In this document: positions 46,125 through 57,799 of the stretch, in pieces
Numbering within the stretch: position 1 is the stretch's first letter
How the letters are laid out: each line of letters begins with the position of its first letter
Source: Druceiella hillmani
Taxonomy: Eukaryota; Arthropoda; Insecta; Lepidoptera; Hepialidae
Direction: 5' to 3'
Assembly (NCBI GenBank): GCA_039881145.1
Contig: JAYKKI010000005.1
Span: 21,509,501 to 21,573,500, forward strand
Length of the DNA: 64,000 bases
Notes under the pieces: model-generated
The model's input: the letters and a program-made list of their open reading frames with translations, nothing else
Told to the model about the DNA's origin: nothing
The model's database searches: none
Made by a program: the position numbers and the translations under genes

Positions 46125-46310
46125 GTTTCGTTTAGTGTAGTCTGTTTATCTGTCGTTTTGTTCAGTGTAACATCTCCATCTCTGTATATCAGTGTAGTCT
46201 GTCTATCTATTTGTCTATTGTCACTGAAAACAGTATAACCTGTCTATCTGCCTATCTCAATGCAATCTGTCTATCTTTCCTTTTGTTAAGTGTAGTCTAA
46301 ATATCCATAT
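46125..46310. repeat. Degenerate 'cagtgtagtctgtctatct' repeats
   Basis: Five or six imperfect copies of a 'gtgtagtctgtctatctg' word occur at irregular spacing, with 'ttttgtt' linkers. Confidence 0.6.
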
Positions 46311-46431
46311 ATTTTAAATCTCGTAGTAAACTCAATCAATATGACTCGGATAAAACTTGACATTCACGTTTTGTTTGTTATTTATATGATGTCGCTTTAG
46401 GAGATTCGATTTTGAAAATGAAATTGTTCAT

Positions 46432-46533
46432 CACAATTAAATGAAACTACGTGATGTAGTATTATTTCTACTTTCTTTAATTTCTTTACCACGACCTAGG
46501 TTTCGTTGTATTATAACATCTTCAGGTGGGCTG
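46432..46533 (-). mobile_element. Single-arm copy of Penelope-like terminal family
   Basis: Inverted orientation: the outer terminus is at 46432 ('cacaattaaatgaaactacg') and the truncation point near 46533 ('ggtgggctg'). It matches the left arm of the 13876 copy nearly base for base and carries the hammerhead-like motif. Confidence 0.7.
46489..46529 (-). ncRNA. Hammerhead-like motif, second copy
   Basis: Same layout as the motif at 13930-13970. Core CTGAAGA, GAAA, CC-TA-GG and the GTC triplet are intact, as is the four-base-pair stem I. One base pair of stem II is broken (GTTAT against ACAAC). Confidence 0.4.
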
Positions 46534-46539
46534 GGTAAA

Positions 46540-49295
46540 CAAATATAAATATAACAATAATATTTTTATGGTTGTTATCAATTTACTTATACTACTTAGT
46601 ACTTTACTAAATATTTGAAATTATCGTTTATCAATATACATTGTACACAAACTATGTAGTGCAGCATAAAGGTGATTTGACAAAAAATTCATAGCACAGT
46701 TTGAAAAAAGTTTAAGAAAATTGCACAACCACATGTGGGGATCTGGTTCTGCTGAAAAATTATGATCTGTTGACAATCAAAGTAGCTCTATTTATTCCTT
46801 ACTTAATTCTACTGATTTACTGAACTCAACTGGGTTAGTGTTGTCTACTTTAGAGCATATTTTAGTACTTTAATAAGTATAATATGTTCTTAGTACGTAT
46901 TATAAATTGATAATAAGATACTGTGTTCTGTTCTCACTAGTATTGCATGTAATACTGAGTGCATCTAAAAACAAATGAAACGTTTTCAACAACTTTTATA
47001 ATACTGATAAATATTATTATATAAATATACAGTTTTAAACTACCGGTTCATCTTAAGTGTATAATTTAAGAAAGCAATAAAAGTTATTACATTTAAAATT
47101 ATAAAAAAAAATAAATAATTTCCTTCCATATAGTCTAAAAACGGAATCGTGTACGTCATATAATATTCGTCATCGGCGCGTTGCACAGACGCCCTGTTTT
47201 CAAATCTAAGTTGATAAAATTGTTTTAAGACAATATGGAAACTGTTTTATCGTCATCCTAGATAGTTTTATATAGTATATGCTGGAACAGTTAGTCGTCA
47301 TTACTGGCACTGTAGTTGTTACCATACGTCGGTAATTATCCTTAAAGTTTGCTTCTTTGATTTTTGTAGTGTAAAATTATTTATTAATGACAAAAAAAGT
47401 TGAAATAGACATTTAAGTTGAAATAGTAACCTCGCCAAAATAATAATTATAATATATATAGAAGAACGTATTAAAAATAGTTTCAGAATTTAAGCTATAT
47501 TTTTAGAAGCACAATTCGGAAGTTTTGCAACCTTAGTTAGGTTCGTGATTTGACAGAAAGGGCTTCTTAATATTTAAAAATGATAAGAGCGTGTTTTAAA
47601 TAATATAAAAACACTTTGTTTAATCGATAATTGTTTTCTTCATTGTCTAGTTGGAAAATTTGTAATGACTTATATAAAAAAAACCTCTAAACAGTGGAAC
47701 AAATCTAATCATGTATTAAAATCATTAGTACTCGCTAAACAAACTGATGATTCCGAAATCGGTTAACGTGATAGAACTCGAACCCGTGATAGAACTAGAA
47801 AATTTGGTTTGAAAATAATATTACAGATGATATAGTTTTTGCAGAAGAAATAAGGTTTAAATATGAAGGTAAACGTGATAGAGCAATCATAATAAATGGA
47901 TTATTAGTTCTTCTGAAAGAGCAGCGAAAGTAAAAAAATATATACATATAGGCATACACGCCTTGAATTAATATAATTATTAGTTTATATGTCAATTATC
48001 CATAAAAATTCCAAAAGCCAAGTCATTATTATAAATCTATTCGTAAAATAAATGCAGATATTTGCACTAGTCGTTAGGCACTTCATACAACAATTAAAGA
48101 TTATAAAAACTTTGTGAAGAAATCATAATCGTAAGCCAAGGATCGATACAATAACGAATTTGATGCTATTAATATCACAAACCCTGTTTTAAACAATCTT
48201 CGACTGAAAGGTTAAAATCATTATGCATTATAATTATTTCAGGTTCCACGATGTTTTGTATTTGTGATTGTGAATATTTTTTTATAAACATACAAAAATT
48301 TAATAAATATATAAAGTTCTTTCACATTTTCTTTGAAATAGAACAAAATGCAATGCAATTCACTCTTTAATTTCATGCATTCGTACGAATTGTATTTTTA
48401 CTCCTTATACAAGCAGGAAAATACTTTTGACAACTTTAAATAATTAACGGGACCACTGTGCTTATCAGCAAACAAGTGAATATATAATCCGACGAAAACA
48501 TCGCAAATACGAAACAACGGTTTATAATTGCACGAATTAAATGTAATAACTAAATCCGAATTCAATTTGCGATTTCCATTAGTAAATACATACAATACAT
48601 GTTATTTGGGGGCTTGGCGTTCGCAGGCAATGATTCGCCATTATTGCGTGTCCAATGGCTATAAGGGTAAGGTTCCATTAGAGCTAGAAGTAATTTAATC
48701 GCCATAGATATGAATATATGTACAATTTAAAATTACAATATGAAGTATACCAAAAATAAAAAATAATATTAATTACTAGTTGTTGCCTGCAACGAACCGT
48801 ATTATATACCAACATATGGGAAACAATATATAGCCAAAGACATAAACTGTTAAAATGGTTCATGATCCTTGGATTATTTAAAAGATAATAACGAAAATCA
48901 TTTTAATTTTCTTTGGAAAATACTCTGAATAATCATTTATTATAAATGAAAAATATTTTCCAAATTACACACTTGTTAGGACAATGGAATGGAATCGTTA
49001 AGTATATGAAAAATGTATCGTCGCCTTTATGGAGTGTAAAGAGGTGGACTTTTGCAAAAAAAAAAACGTTTCAAGTACACGTCTACGTAATAAATGAAAA
49101 ATATCCTCCAATTATTATGTTTCAAAAACCAATCGTGAATACCCTGTCTCTTATAGATGGAATTTCGAAAAATTGTTATCGATTTTCTTAGTGGGATTTA
49201 TTAAAAAAAATATTTATAGAACCCGCGACTTAGGTTGGTATTGATATGTCGGTGAAGTTTGACGTTTATATATTCAGATTGAATTTTCTTCTCCT
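46540..49295. other. AT-rich DNA, no gene supported
   Basis: Minus-strand frames at 47795-47995 and 48398-48595 and a plus-strand frame at 48946-49191 show no domain. A duplicated 'cgtgatagaact' word lies at 47767-47797. Confidence 0.45.
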
Positions 49296-49299
49296 TCAC

Positions 49300-49710
49300 G
49301 TGTTTACTCCTGTCGGAGTTTAGCGCTCATTATGGCTACTCTAACCTTGGATGTAGCTGCTTTAAAAATTTCCCTTGATATATCCTTGTTCTTCCAATAC
49401 CTTGAATTTAGATTTTACCTTGTACAACAAGTCTCAAAATGATGTATTATGATCCTCATTCCTTGGACACAAGATATTGGAATTTTTTGTTTTAATTATA
49501 TCTGTAATTTCCATAACTTTATTAATGCTTCTTAAGACTTCGATGTTTGTTACTCTGTCCATTTATGATACTTTTACAATTTTCCAGTATATCACCAGAC
49601 GAATTTGAGCCTGAGTTCTATTATTTGTGAGTTCTTTTTTCCTTTTAATAAAGTTACCTCGCGCTTTATCTTTTCTCATTTTTATTTCGTTGGCGTATTC
49701 ATTGGAGGAG
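49300..49710 (-). pseudogene. LINE (endonuclease-reverse transcriptase type) C-terminal fossil
   Basis: Minus-strand translation reads NEYANEIKMRKDKARGNF then IKRKKELTNN near 49700-49620, like 'EI..RI..AR..F.K.K..L.N'. IYWKIVKVS and MDRVTNIEVLRSINK follow near 49590-49520, like 'MW..RKI..VSW.DRVTN.EVL.R..K'. It ends with FKAATSKVRVAIMSAKLRQE at 49307-49366, like the conserved tail 'LFRAA.SKVRIA.MIANLR'. Intervening stops and frameshifts make it dead. This C-terminal layout belongs to the RTE-like group often annotated in insects as endonuclease-reverse transcriptase; the clade is my best guess. Confidence 0.75.
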
Positions 49711-49879
49711 TTAGTCATTGTGCCATTTCATTTTGTTCAGATTACATTTACTTATTATTCGCTTGTCGGCAATAAACCAGTTTGTTATTAAGTGGATGAA
49801 AAAAAATGTTGTTTAAAAAGAATACACAATAGAGAGACCTCGTTCTAATATATTCACACGCTGATACGTGTTGCTTTTT

Positions 49880-50180
49880 ATCCGTTCTAAACGGGTTCTC
49901 ACCCTAACCATTAGACGGTAATTAGGTATGAAAACAAAACGAAAATTTCATACGGGGCACGCGGTGCTAGAGGGCTGCCCGCGCACATCCACGGCTCGGT
50001 AATGACCGCGATTTGTCTCGACGTAATGAGAGGCGCGCCGCGTGTGTCGCTGTGTGGAAAAATGTTATTTCCCAGCTCGTAAAGTTGAAGTTATATCGAG
50101 AAATTTTTTATATATTGTTCAACTAGTTGTTACTATAAATATTGCGTCCGTTGAGTCGCAAATTACGTTTAACTCGGTCG
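49880..50180. other. GC-elevated island, candidate regulatory element
   Basis: 'agagggctgcccgcgcacat' (49970) and 'aatgagaggcgcgccgcgtg' (50025) lie in AT-rich flanks. It holds the 17-mer 'acgaaaatttcatacgg' (49939-49955), found identically at 52113-52129 in the next island. Candidate conserved non-coding element. Confidence 0.5.
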
Positions 50181-50374
50181 GATTGTGATGTAAAATAGGG
50201 ACGGTAAAATTATTTCTTTGCGTTCTTTTGTTTTAAATTATGTATTAATTACATTCGACTTTAAGTTATGAGTAAAAATGGAAAGTTGGTAATTCTTCTG
50301 TTATTCATTCGCTTTCAATTCCAGTTAAGTATAAAAGTAAACATTATTGATAAAATTCAATTATATTAGAATAT

Positions 50375-50825
50375 ACATATATGGCGAATCATATATGGCA
50401 AAATATATGGCGAATCGATTATATCAGTATAGCTATAAACTAATTACTTTAGGCTTAAACAATTATATCAAAGTACAGATATATGGCGAATCATATATGG
50501 CGACCTTTTTCATGTTATATATGGCGAACATATATAGCGAATTGATTATATCACTATAGTTATAGGCAAATTGCCTCAGGATTAAACAATAATATCAGAG
50601 TACGCTTATATCGCGAATAAAATATGACGAAATATATGGCGATGTTTTTTATCAGTATAGTTATAGGTAAATTGCCTTTGGATTAAAAAATTATATCAAA
50701 ATACACGTATATGGCGAAATATACAGCGAGGTTTTTCATGTCATATATGGCGAATATATAATGGCGAATCGACTATATCAGTATAGTTATAGACTAATTG
50801 TCTTAAACCTAAACAATTATCTGGA
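50375..50825. repeat. Degenerate 'atatatggcgaa' array with about 100-128-bp higher unit
   Basis: The word 'atatggcga' recurs about ten times. A longer unit containing 'atatcagtatag(t/c)tata' recurs at 50422, 50550, 50651 and 50777, giving spacings of about 128, 101 and 126 bp. Confidence 0.85.
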
Positions 50826-51315
50826 ATAAAAATATTTGACTTCCTATAATGAAAAAAATTTAACATGAATACTTATGCAACCATAAGACTGTAAGAGATT
50901 GCTTTCGTAGCAATAAGCCCGCCATATGTATCAATTATATACATTAAATAGATAAATAAATAATTAAATAAATAATTTTGAAATACGGTACGGTGCAAAA
51001 TAGGTCTCTTGCGTGGCGCTTAACTCTAGGATTCCTCGATTTAATATCCATGATTACCCAACATATAAACAATATATAAAACAATACTTGTTTAAGTGGA
51101 ATATAGTTTGGTATATTTATTAATGGTATTCTTCTATAACTATGAAGAATCTTCCGGGTTAGAGTCGAATGAAGTAAATGGATTGTGGTTTAACTCAAAT
51201 ACATGGTGAGTCGCACTGGCTGTTCTAACAGCCCCAATTAGTATATCAATATTGATCTGCTACATCGACATGTAGAAATAACGAATTTGAATGATCTTAC
51301 GTAGCTAACCCTAAC

Positions 51316-51418
51316 TAACAGCCCACCTGAAGATGTTGTAATACAACGAAACCTAGATCGTGGTAAAGAACTTCAAGGAAGTAGAAATAATACTGCGTCA
51401 CGTAGTTTCATTTAATTG
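51316..51418 (+). mobile_element. Single-arm copy of Penelope-like terminal family
   Basis: Starts 'aacagcccacctgaagatg' and ends 'cacgtagtttcatttaattg', with the fixed terminus at its right end. Direct orientation. It carries the hammerhead-like motif near its truncated end. Sequence 5' of 51316 does not obviously match the other copies. Confidence 0.7.
51323..51363 (+). ncRNA. Hammerhead-like motif, third copy
   Basis: CCAC, CTGAAGA, T, GTTGT-AAT-ACAAC, GAAA, CC-TA-GA, TC, GTGG. Stem II is perfect, but one stem III pair is lost (C against A) compared with the 13930 copy, which should weaken it. Confidence 0.4.
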
Positions 51419-51999
51419 CTAACCTTTTATGATAAAAATGCAGATGTTTGTTCATCTTATCCTATTCTTAAATTTGTTTTGTATTTATTATGTTTCAGAT
51501 TAATCTTAAATCGGTAGCTTTCAGTAACATGAAGCTATTTTTGACCGGCTATTATTATTTTATGCGTGTGCAATTATAAAAAAACTTTTTGACGTATTTA
51601 CACAGAAAACAACGCAATTTTCTTTTTCTTATTTCCTATGTATAGAAGAAATATTTAATTTAATAGTCTAGAAAAAGTATTCCCATTTTTAAACTACCAC
51701 ATTCAAAATATTTAATACTATTCTATTATCTTGTAAAATTTTTGTCTCAGAAAAAACATAAAGTCTTGCAAACAGGAACTGTTAGCTGTATCATCATCAC
51801 GAATTGATCAGTATCAACTATTGCGCGGTATGGATCTTATAACTTGCCTTCTTGCAAAACTACTGTAACAAATCATTGATGGACGTGTATAATTTATATT
51901 GCAAGTAATTTTTGTCCTTTTATTATGCTTATAATGTATTTATATGGCATAAATTATAATACGTCGATAAACCATGAAGTTACAGTTACCTTTAATGGA

Positions 52000-52270
52000 A
52001 TAGCCACGGTCTCTTTCAGAGGAGACAGCGAAAGCGAATTTTTTATCACGTATCTACGCAATACTTGGAATAAGGGATTAAAATAATTCTTGCGTTGGTT
52101 TTTCTCTTATTCACGAAAATTTCATACGGAGCGAAATGAACGATTATATTTTCCGGTCCCCGCTAACTTCACCTAAGAGGAGGTGTTGTCGTTATGGTAT
52201 CCATATAAATTATTATCGATGGCTTCTCCGATACTCTTCAGTAAGCTCGCTGTGAGCCGGGGAGACGGTC
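52000..52270. other. GC-elevated island, candidate regulatory element
   Basis: Contains 'agaggagacagcgaaagcga' (52018), 'ttccggtccccgctaacttc' (52151) and 'ctgtgagccggggagacggt' (52250). It shares a 17-mer with the island at 49880. No frame is consistently open. Confidence 0.45.
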
Positions 52271-52593
52271 ATACCTCTAAATGATAAATATATATTAAAT
52301 AAAAAAATTCAAAATTTTTAGTACGACATATAATACAATGTTTATACATATGTCACCTCATTCGACTTTTTTCCTATTGTAACATAACCACCTCTATGTA
52401 TCACAAGCCTTATAATGAAATGTGGGAGTCGGTAATTTTATTACGTTAGAGTCTTGGCTCCGTTTAATTTTCGTTTTGTAAGAGTTGATAAAATTGTATC
52501 CTTGAATTAATATAGTCGTCTTCTCATCCGAAAAGGAATATGGGCCTTATTTGTTAACCAAGTTTGGTGAATATTACATGAAACCTCTAACAA

Positions 52594-52652
52594 CAAGGTA
52601 ATTATAACAGGCAGACTAATCTATCTTTAGTCTGCCTGTTATAATTACCTTA
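52594..52652. repeat. Perfect hairpin: 25-bp stem, 7-nt loop
   Basis: 'aaggtaattataacaggcag' plus 'acta' (52595-52618) is matched without a mismatch by 'tagtctgcctgttataatta' plus 'cctt' (52628-52651). One further A-T pair closes a 7-nt loop. No other copy is seen in the window. The absence of any mismatch implies a recent origin or a constraint. Confidence 0.85.
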
Positions 52653-52854
52653 AAAATAAGGATATAGAAAGAGAGAAAAAACTACGCTTAATATATTGTT
52701 GTAGCAACCATAAGTAAGCATGATACGTAGCCTATATACGGGTAGTTGGATCTAGTTATTAACAGATTTATAGCATTACAATGTATCAAGTTGAATACAA
52801 TGTCATATTCCACATATGATATAACATGTGGTCATAATGAAACAAAAAAATGTC

Positions 52855-52990
52855 TCAACGACGGTCCATATAAGCGAAAGGCAGCTTCGCTCAGCGGGGC
52901 TGCACCATCAACGCGTGCGTCGCGGCTCCACATAGATCAATACACCTATTTATATGATAATGGCCTGTTTATCGTTGGGAAAAAAGAATA
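52855..52990. other. GC-elevated short island
   Basis: 'gcttcgctcagcggggctgc' (52885) and 'acgcgtgcgtcgcggctcca' (52911) occur inside an 84-residue plus-strand frame (52746-53000) that has no known domain. Candidate regulatory element; a small exon is an alternative. Confidence 0.3.
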
Positions 52991-53004
52991 TTATAAATAG
53001 AAAC

Positions 53005-54275
53005 TTGTTGAAAACACATAATTTTTAGAGTGACGTATTTGTTTGCGTTTTATTTTTGCTAACTTCTTAGAAATGGCGTCTTTTGGTATACGGTAGGTTT
53101 GTCGTAATTAAGCGATTTAGGATTAAAGGCGTAAAAAAATTGTATTGATAACTAAACTTTTATGTTTTATAAATAATTTTTTGTATCCGTTGAAAAGAAA
53201 GAAAATAAAGTCAACTGCTGTGAATGATACAGTTTTATATCCAATACACAACTTTTTTCAATTTTAATAGTCTGATTTTTGGTATATTGTAAATTATATT
53301 TAAAGTATGTTAATTGTTCAAGCAAGACAGAAAAAATGTTATGTTACATTTCGTATTGGTTACAAAATTTTGGCATCCCCAAAAGTCCCAAAATGTAGGA
53401 TAAATGCTGAAAAACACGGATGAGTGACAATCCAATTAAAGATCACAAGCTTCTACGAGCAACATGGTTCAAGATGTATGAAAATTAAATCGCGTCTTAT
53501 TAATGAAAAAAAAACAATAGAGAAAAAATGAAGTTTGAGTCATCGACAATAAAAATTAATATCCTTGAAAAAAAAAAGAATTTTGGTACTCGAGCATGAA
53601 AAGTGACTTGGATGAGAATGAACAAATAGTTATTTATATTAAGGTTGCAACTAACAATTATTAAAAAATTACAAGAATTGTATATAAACAGTTAATTCGG
53701 GTTAATAATTAATAACTACTTAAGTATAATTCAAACAAATATGGGACACACTCTCATCCAAACTTGGGATAAATGTTGACATGTGTGAATTAATAGGAAT
53801 ACTATACATTCTGAGAATCAGTCACGGACCGTTTATTATATCGATACGACACTTTTCGTTAATAATATAGGCGTCGATTCTAACACAGTACTGACACGAC
53901 ATTGAGCATCCAAACCGAAAGAATAGGCTTCTGTACCAATATTATAGTCTATTCGAACCATGTACTCCAAAACGTTGCGTTTTCCTTTTATAAATATGGT
54001 GTCATATATTTGAGAGGTATTATGGAAAACAAAATTAGGTTCGGTTTTAGATGTGATATATTTAGAAGACACATACTATTCTATTTTAAAAACGGTTTTA
54101 ATGTGTTTTAACTCATTTTCAATATTTATCATATGCAAAATTACAAAAATAGTGCGAACAAAAAAAGGCACCCCTGCCTATTCTACCCCGGTTCTGCCCG
54201 AATGTCGTGGTTGTGACTGACAAGGTTGATTGATGTCAACGCTGATGTTATTTGCAATCTAAAGTGCAATAATAG
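53005..54275. other. AT-rich DNA, no gene supported
   Basis: A minus-strand frame at 53836-54072 (78 residues) has fairly balanced residue composition and an AATAAA about 20 bp beyond its stop, but no recognised domain. Confidence 0.35.

Positions 54276-54279
<4 letters not shown>

Positions 54280-54349
<70 letters not shown>
54280..54349. repeat. (TA)n microsatellite
   Basis: An uninterrupted run of about 35 TA dinucleotides. Open frames crossing it (54183-54410, 54248-54622 minus) are artefacts. Confidence 0.97.
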
Positions 54350-54354
<5 letters not shown>

Positions 54355-54355
<1 letters not shown>

Positions 54356-55900
54356 TTGATATTTTGCCCAACCCAAACACCAAATAATGGTCAGGAAGTG
54401 GTCGCAACAACCTACTGTCTTTCGATCAGGTGAACAATGCAACGATAAGGTTTTATTGCTATAAGTCTTGACGCTTGAATGTCTAAATATAAACAAATTA
54501 TATTTTTCTTGTACTGTGTCTGCTGTGAAATTGCCCCGTTGTTTGAACACAATTACGAGTATTCGCCGACGGATATCTTTCCAGCAGACTGTTGTCCCTG
54601 TCCGTACATATTTCAACAGCATACGAACCGTATGTTTGCAGGATTTTTCTATATAAGAACACGCTTATTTCAGTTAGCATGCTCTACATACGAGATTCTA
54701 CAATATTAGTTCTCTCTAGGTGAGTTGGGAAAACTTAGTTAATTGTTCATAACCTATATTTGTATTTAGAAATCGAGCTCGCCTTCTGTTCAAGGCATTC
54801 TTCGCCTTAAAGTTAAAGTAAATCATTATTAATTTAAATAAACATATTTATATGTTCTAATATTAGCGTTACATGATATCTGTCCATTATGTGAAGGTGA
54901 AATCTATTTATTAAGGGGTAAAAATGTTCAAAAATTATATTAACAGTTCAAATACTCACCTACATATTATAACTGTCTTGGTTTTATTCCTATCTGAGGT
55001 GGATAGTTGTGTTTCACCTTCTACGAGAAATGATGGCAAATTACACTATAATTACCTTATTTTAACAATGAAACGATCTCTGAAACCTCTCTCCAAAATA
55101 AAACTATCTCATGTTTGAAAGTATTGTGTTAAAAGATTTCTTTCATTACTAAATTTGCTTATTATCATGTGAACATCAGATGTAATTGCTGGATTGAAGG
55201 TCAACACATTTATAATTTAATCATTAGAACCTTAACCATATTTCCATACTTGTAATAAGAGAATGGCACAAGTACTTTTCTGATACAAGTAATAGATTTT
55301 TTATATAAAAATGTAAAGTTCCAATAGAAAATGTATGAATTTTCTTTTTATCTCCTAAAAATTCCATTAGAAATTAAAAGGTATTGCTATTTTGATATTG
55401 AGGATAAAATTCTTTATTTAATAACTCTCTAGTATTCTCCCTTAAACGATCAATTCTTTTGTCACCATCGGCTGTTTTAATTCAATTAAATAGACTTTCT
55501 ATGCATATTTGCTATTCCAGGTATTTCAGTCAAAATATTATAAAATTGTTGTTTTGTGCCAATATTGAACTGAATGATCATTGATAACTTATATATTTTC
55601 GTAATCTAAGTAAGATCTGGCCGAAATTTTTAACAAGGAAGTAAATTATTCATTATGTTAATAAGTACGGCTAAATATATGAACAGGTTTCTCTACTTGC
55701 ATCATAATATCTCCAGAAATTTAATACATACATAAAATTTAAAATCACTGAAGACTTTATAACATAAAATTTTAAATCACTGAAGAGTCGACTTTTGATG
55801 ATACAGGTACCAATGACATTTCCTGTTCATTACAACTAGGATAAAAATAATAAACTGATTGAATAACTGACATAATTAGGTATCTCTATTGTCACCTCAT
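54355..55900. other. AT-rich DNA, no gene supported
   Basis: Around 54460-54700, frames are open on both strands and composition is slightly GC-richer. I do not recognise a protein on either strand. Confidence 0.4.
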
Positions 55901-55905
55901 TTATC

Positions 55906-56441
55906 TTATTTGGAGTGTGGAAGTTCAGAAACTTCTTTGAATTTAATAACATCTTTAGTACCATTTCGAGATTTAGTAGACAAACATTTGATAATGTTCT
56001 CATAGCACGCTGCAAACAAGAATGGTAAATCTCGTTTAAAGGATGCAGCTATAACAAAAATCATAATCTTTGATTTTATTGAATACGAAAACTATTAATT
56101 AAAAAAATGTTGTAAAAGGAAATATTAAACAGATTATTTGATATTAAATTGCAAAGCAAAGTATCACTAAATATTTACGATAAATAATGAAAGAAAAAGT
56201 TTACCTGCCATAGCATAATATATGATCTTACTTACTACTTAATTGTGCTTCTTTACTTATTTGTGCTTCTCTTTTGTTAGTTTCATTTTGTAGTCTACGA
56301 CATCTTAATATATCTAAAGAACAATCACGATTCTTAAATATATATGGTGATGATTTAAAAGTTGCTATTGATTTGTTAATTGTGTCCCACACACTGTATT
56401 CCAAGCCAAAGTTCAACATCAATAACACAGTACATGGTTTT
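55906..56441 (-). CDS. Possible two-exon gene fragment, unknown protein
   Basis: Minus strand. Exon A is 56441-56236 and exon B is 56048-55906, separated by a 187-bp intron. Exon A follows 'ctactttcaattttag' and ends before a consensus donor 'gtaagtaag'. Exon B follows 'atgatttttgttatag' and ends at a TAA. Reading phase is preserved across the junction. Exon A encodes about 68 residues, including SLDILRCRRLQNETNKREAQ. Exon B encodes about 46, starting ASFKRDLPFLFAACYENIIK and ending in a basic stretch, FKEVSELPHSK. The first in-frame ATG in exon A would give a protein of about 107 residues; otherwise more exons lie upstream (above 56441). I know no matching family. It might be the last exons of a gene outside the window, a small gene, or a chance pairing. 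Confidence 0.35.
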
Positions 56442-56444
56442 CTA

Positions 56445-57435
56445 AAATTGAAAGTAGTCAATATATAAATGTGCTCATTATTCTAATGTCCGCATCAACA
56501 TAATGGAATATTTTGGCAGCCTATTCATAGATGTCCTTAGCAACCTATACATTGTACATTTAAAAAGAAATTAAATATAGTCCAAAACAGTCTGTTTACA
56601 AAAAAGGGTTAACTGAGATAATGAATATATGTAGCTATGCTACACCTAAATTATACATATATATTATTTGTCACCATAGATCGCTTGTATGTTTGAATAC
56701 AACAACAGTGGAGTTTTCCGTTGGTGAATAACAGAGCGAACTTCTATTAATTCCAATATATGTCTCCTAATTATCCTCGTATCAACACCACAATTGAGGC
56801 AGAGTTCGTAAGTCTTATATCAACGTGTATGGTATATATTTTCCCACCTAGATTGCTAATTCGGTTTAGCTATCTAAATTGAGTAATAAAAAATCTCACA
56901 AAAAATATATTTGTAAAATTATATGTCCACATACTGTGTGTTTGAAAAACAGTTATATATGCATTTCTTTATAAATAATTTTTAGCTGATTGAAAAAGTA
57001 AAAGTTAGTACTAGATATTTTTTTCGGGCTAGTGTGTGGCAATGCTTAAAAGGAAATATGTAAGTGCAGTGAGAAATCGATTAAGAAATATTTATTTTAT
57101 TTTAGTTTCTGAGAAGTTCTACGCGAAAATTAATGTCTGAAAAAACTTCTTAATGAATATATTGCTTATTGACATCATATTTTTCTTGTCTGCGGCCAAT
57201 TTTGATGTCTCTTTTGGTAAAGTTGCTTGACGAGTGTTAATGGCTATAAGCTTGGATACGAATTATCTGAATTACAAATATTGAAAATAATAAATATAAT
57301 ATAATGACATCTTCCATCGAAGTAATAATCTGATGCATTACTGGGAAAACATTGTCCAATATTAACCATTTCTGACTAATATTATAAATGCGGAAGTTGG
57401 GGTTAGTGCAAGGCACCGTTGGCCCTTCATATTCT
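56445..57435. other. AT-rich DNA, no gene supported
   Basis: A short GC-richer stretch at 56690-56820 has one open minus-strand frame of about 45 residues, but no domain or splice signals I trust. Confidence 0.4.
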
Positions 57436-57439
57436 CGCC

Positions 57440-57775
57440 ACCGTATATTCTCTAATCTCCAGCCGAAGGATACAGCATGTTCGACAGTCTCTACTCCAGA
57501 TATGTCAGAGAAGCTTCTCGGGATGGATGCATGCCGCCGTTGGCTCAAAGGGCTCTTTCTAAAGAGCTCTTCCGTCGCCGTATCTTCTGTACTCTCCGGC
57601 CGAATGGTACATCATGTCTCACAGCCTCTGGTCCAGATATATCAGATAAGCTTGCCGAATGGTATTGATATGGAATTTACTTCTTCAGTCGATTTGGTCC
57701 GCGGGAGATATTTTATTTCTCTCCAGCCCTTTGGTGTATCCCGAAATTGTTCTGGTGTACCCCGATGTTTTTTTT
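57440..57775. repeat. Tandem repeat, about 135-bp unit, 2.5 copies, protein-like
   Basis: Unit copies begin near 57441, 57578 and 57706. On the minus strand the first two translate to related blocks, SDISGVETVEHAVSFGWRLE and SDISGPEAVRHDVPFGRRVQ, each followed by an IR-x-R stretch. The third is more decayed. The period (137, then about 129 bp) is not a multiple of three, so the copies lie in different frames and cannot belong to one protein. GC content is higher than in the flanks. Origin unknown. Confidence 0.6.
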
Positions 57776-57799
57776 AAACATTATCTGAGGAGTAGCACA

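Noticed and set aside
47765..47800. 'gggttcgagttc' on the minus strand resembles a tRNA B box, possibly from a SINE.
   Set aside because: No A box at the right distance and no tRNA-like fold; the sequence is a duplicated 'cgtgatagaact' word.
49953..49966. 'ggcacgcggtg' overlaps the core of miR-124.
   Set aside because: Only 11 bases match, the next bases differ, and no hairpin partner is present.
53836..54072. 78-codon minus-strand frame followed by AATAAA.
   Set aside because: Residue composition is reasonable, but there is no recognised domain, no good start context and no splice signal; kept only as a note.
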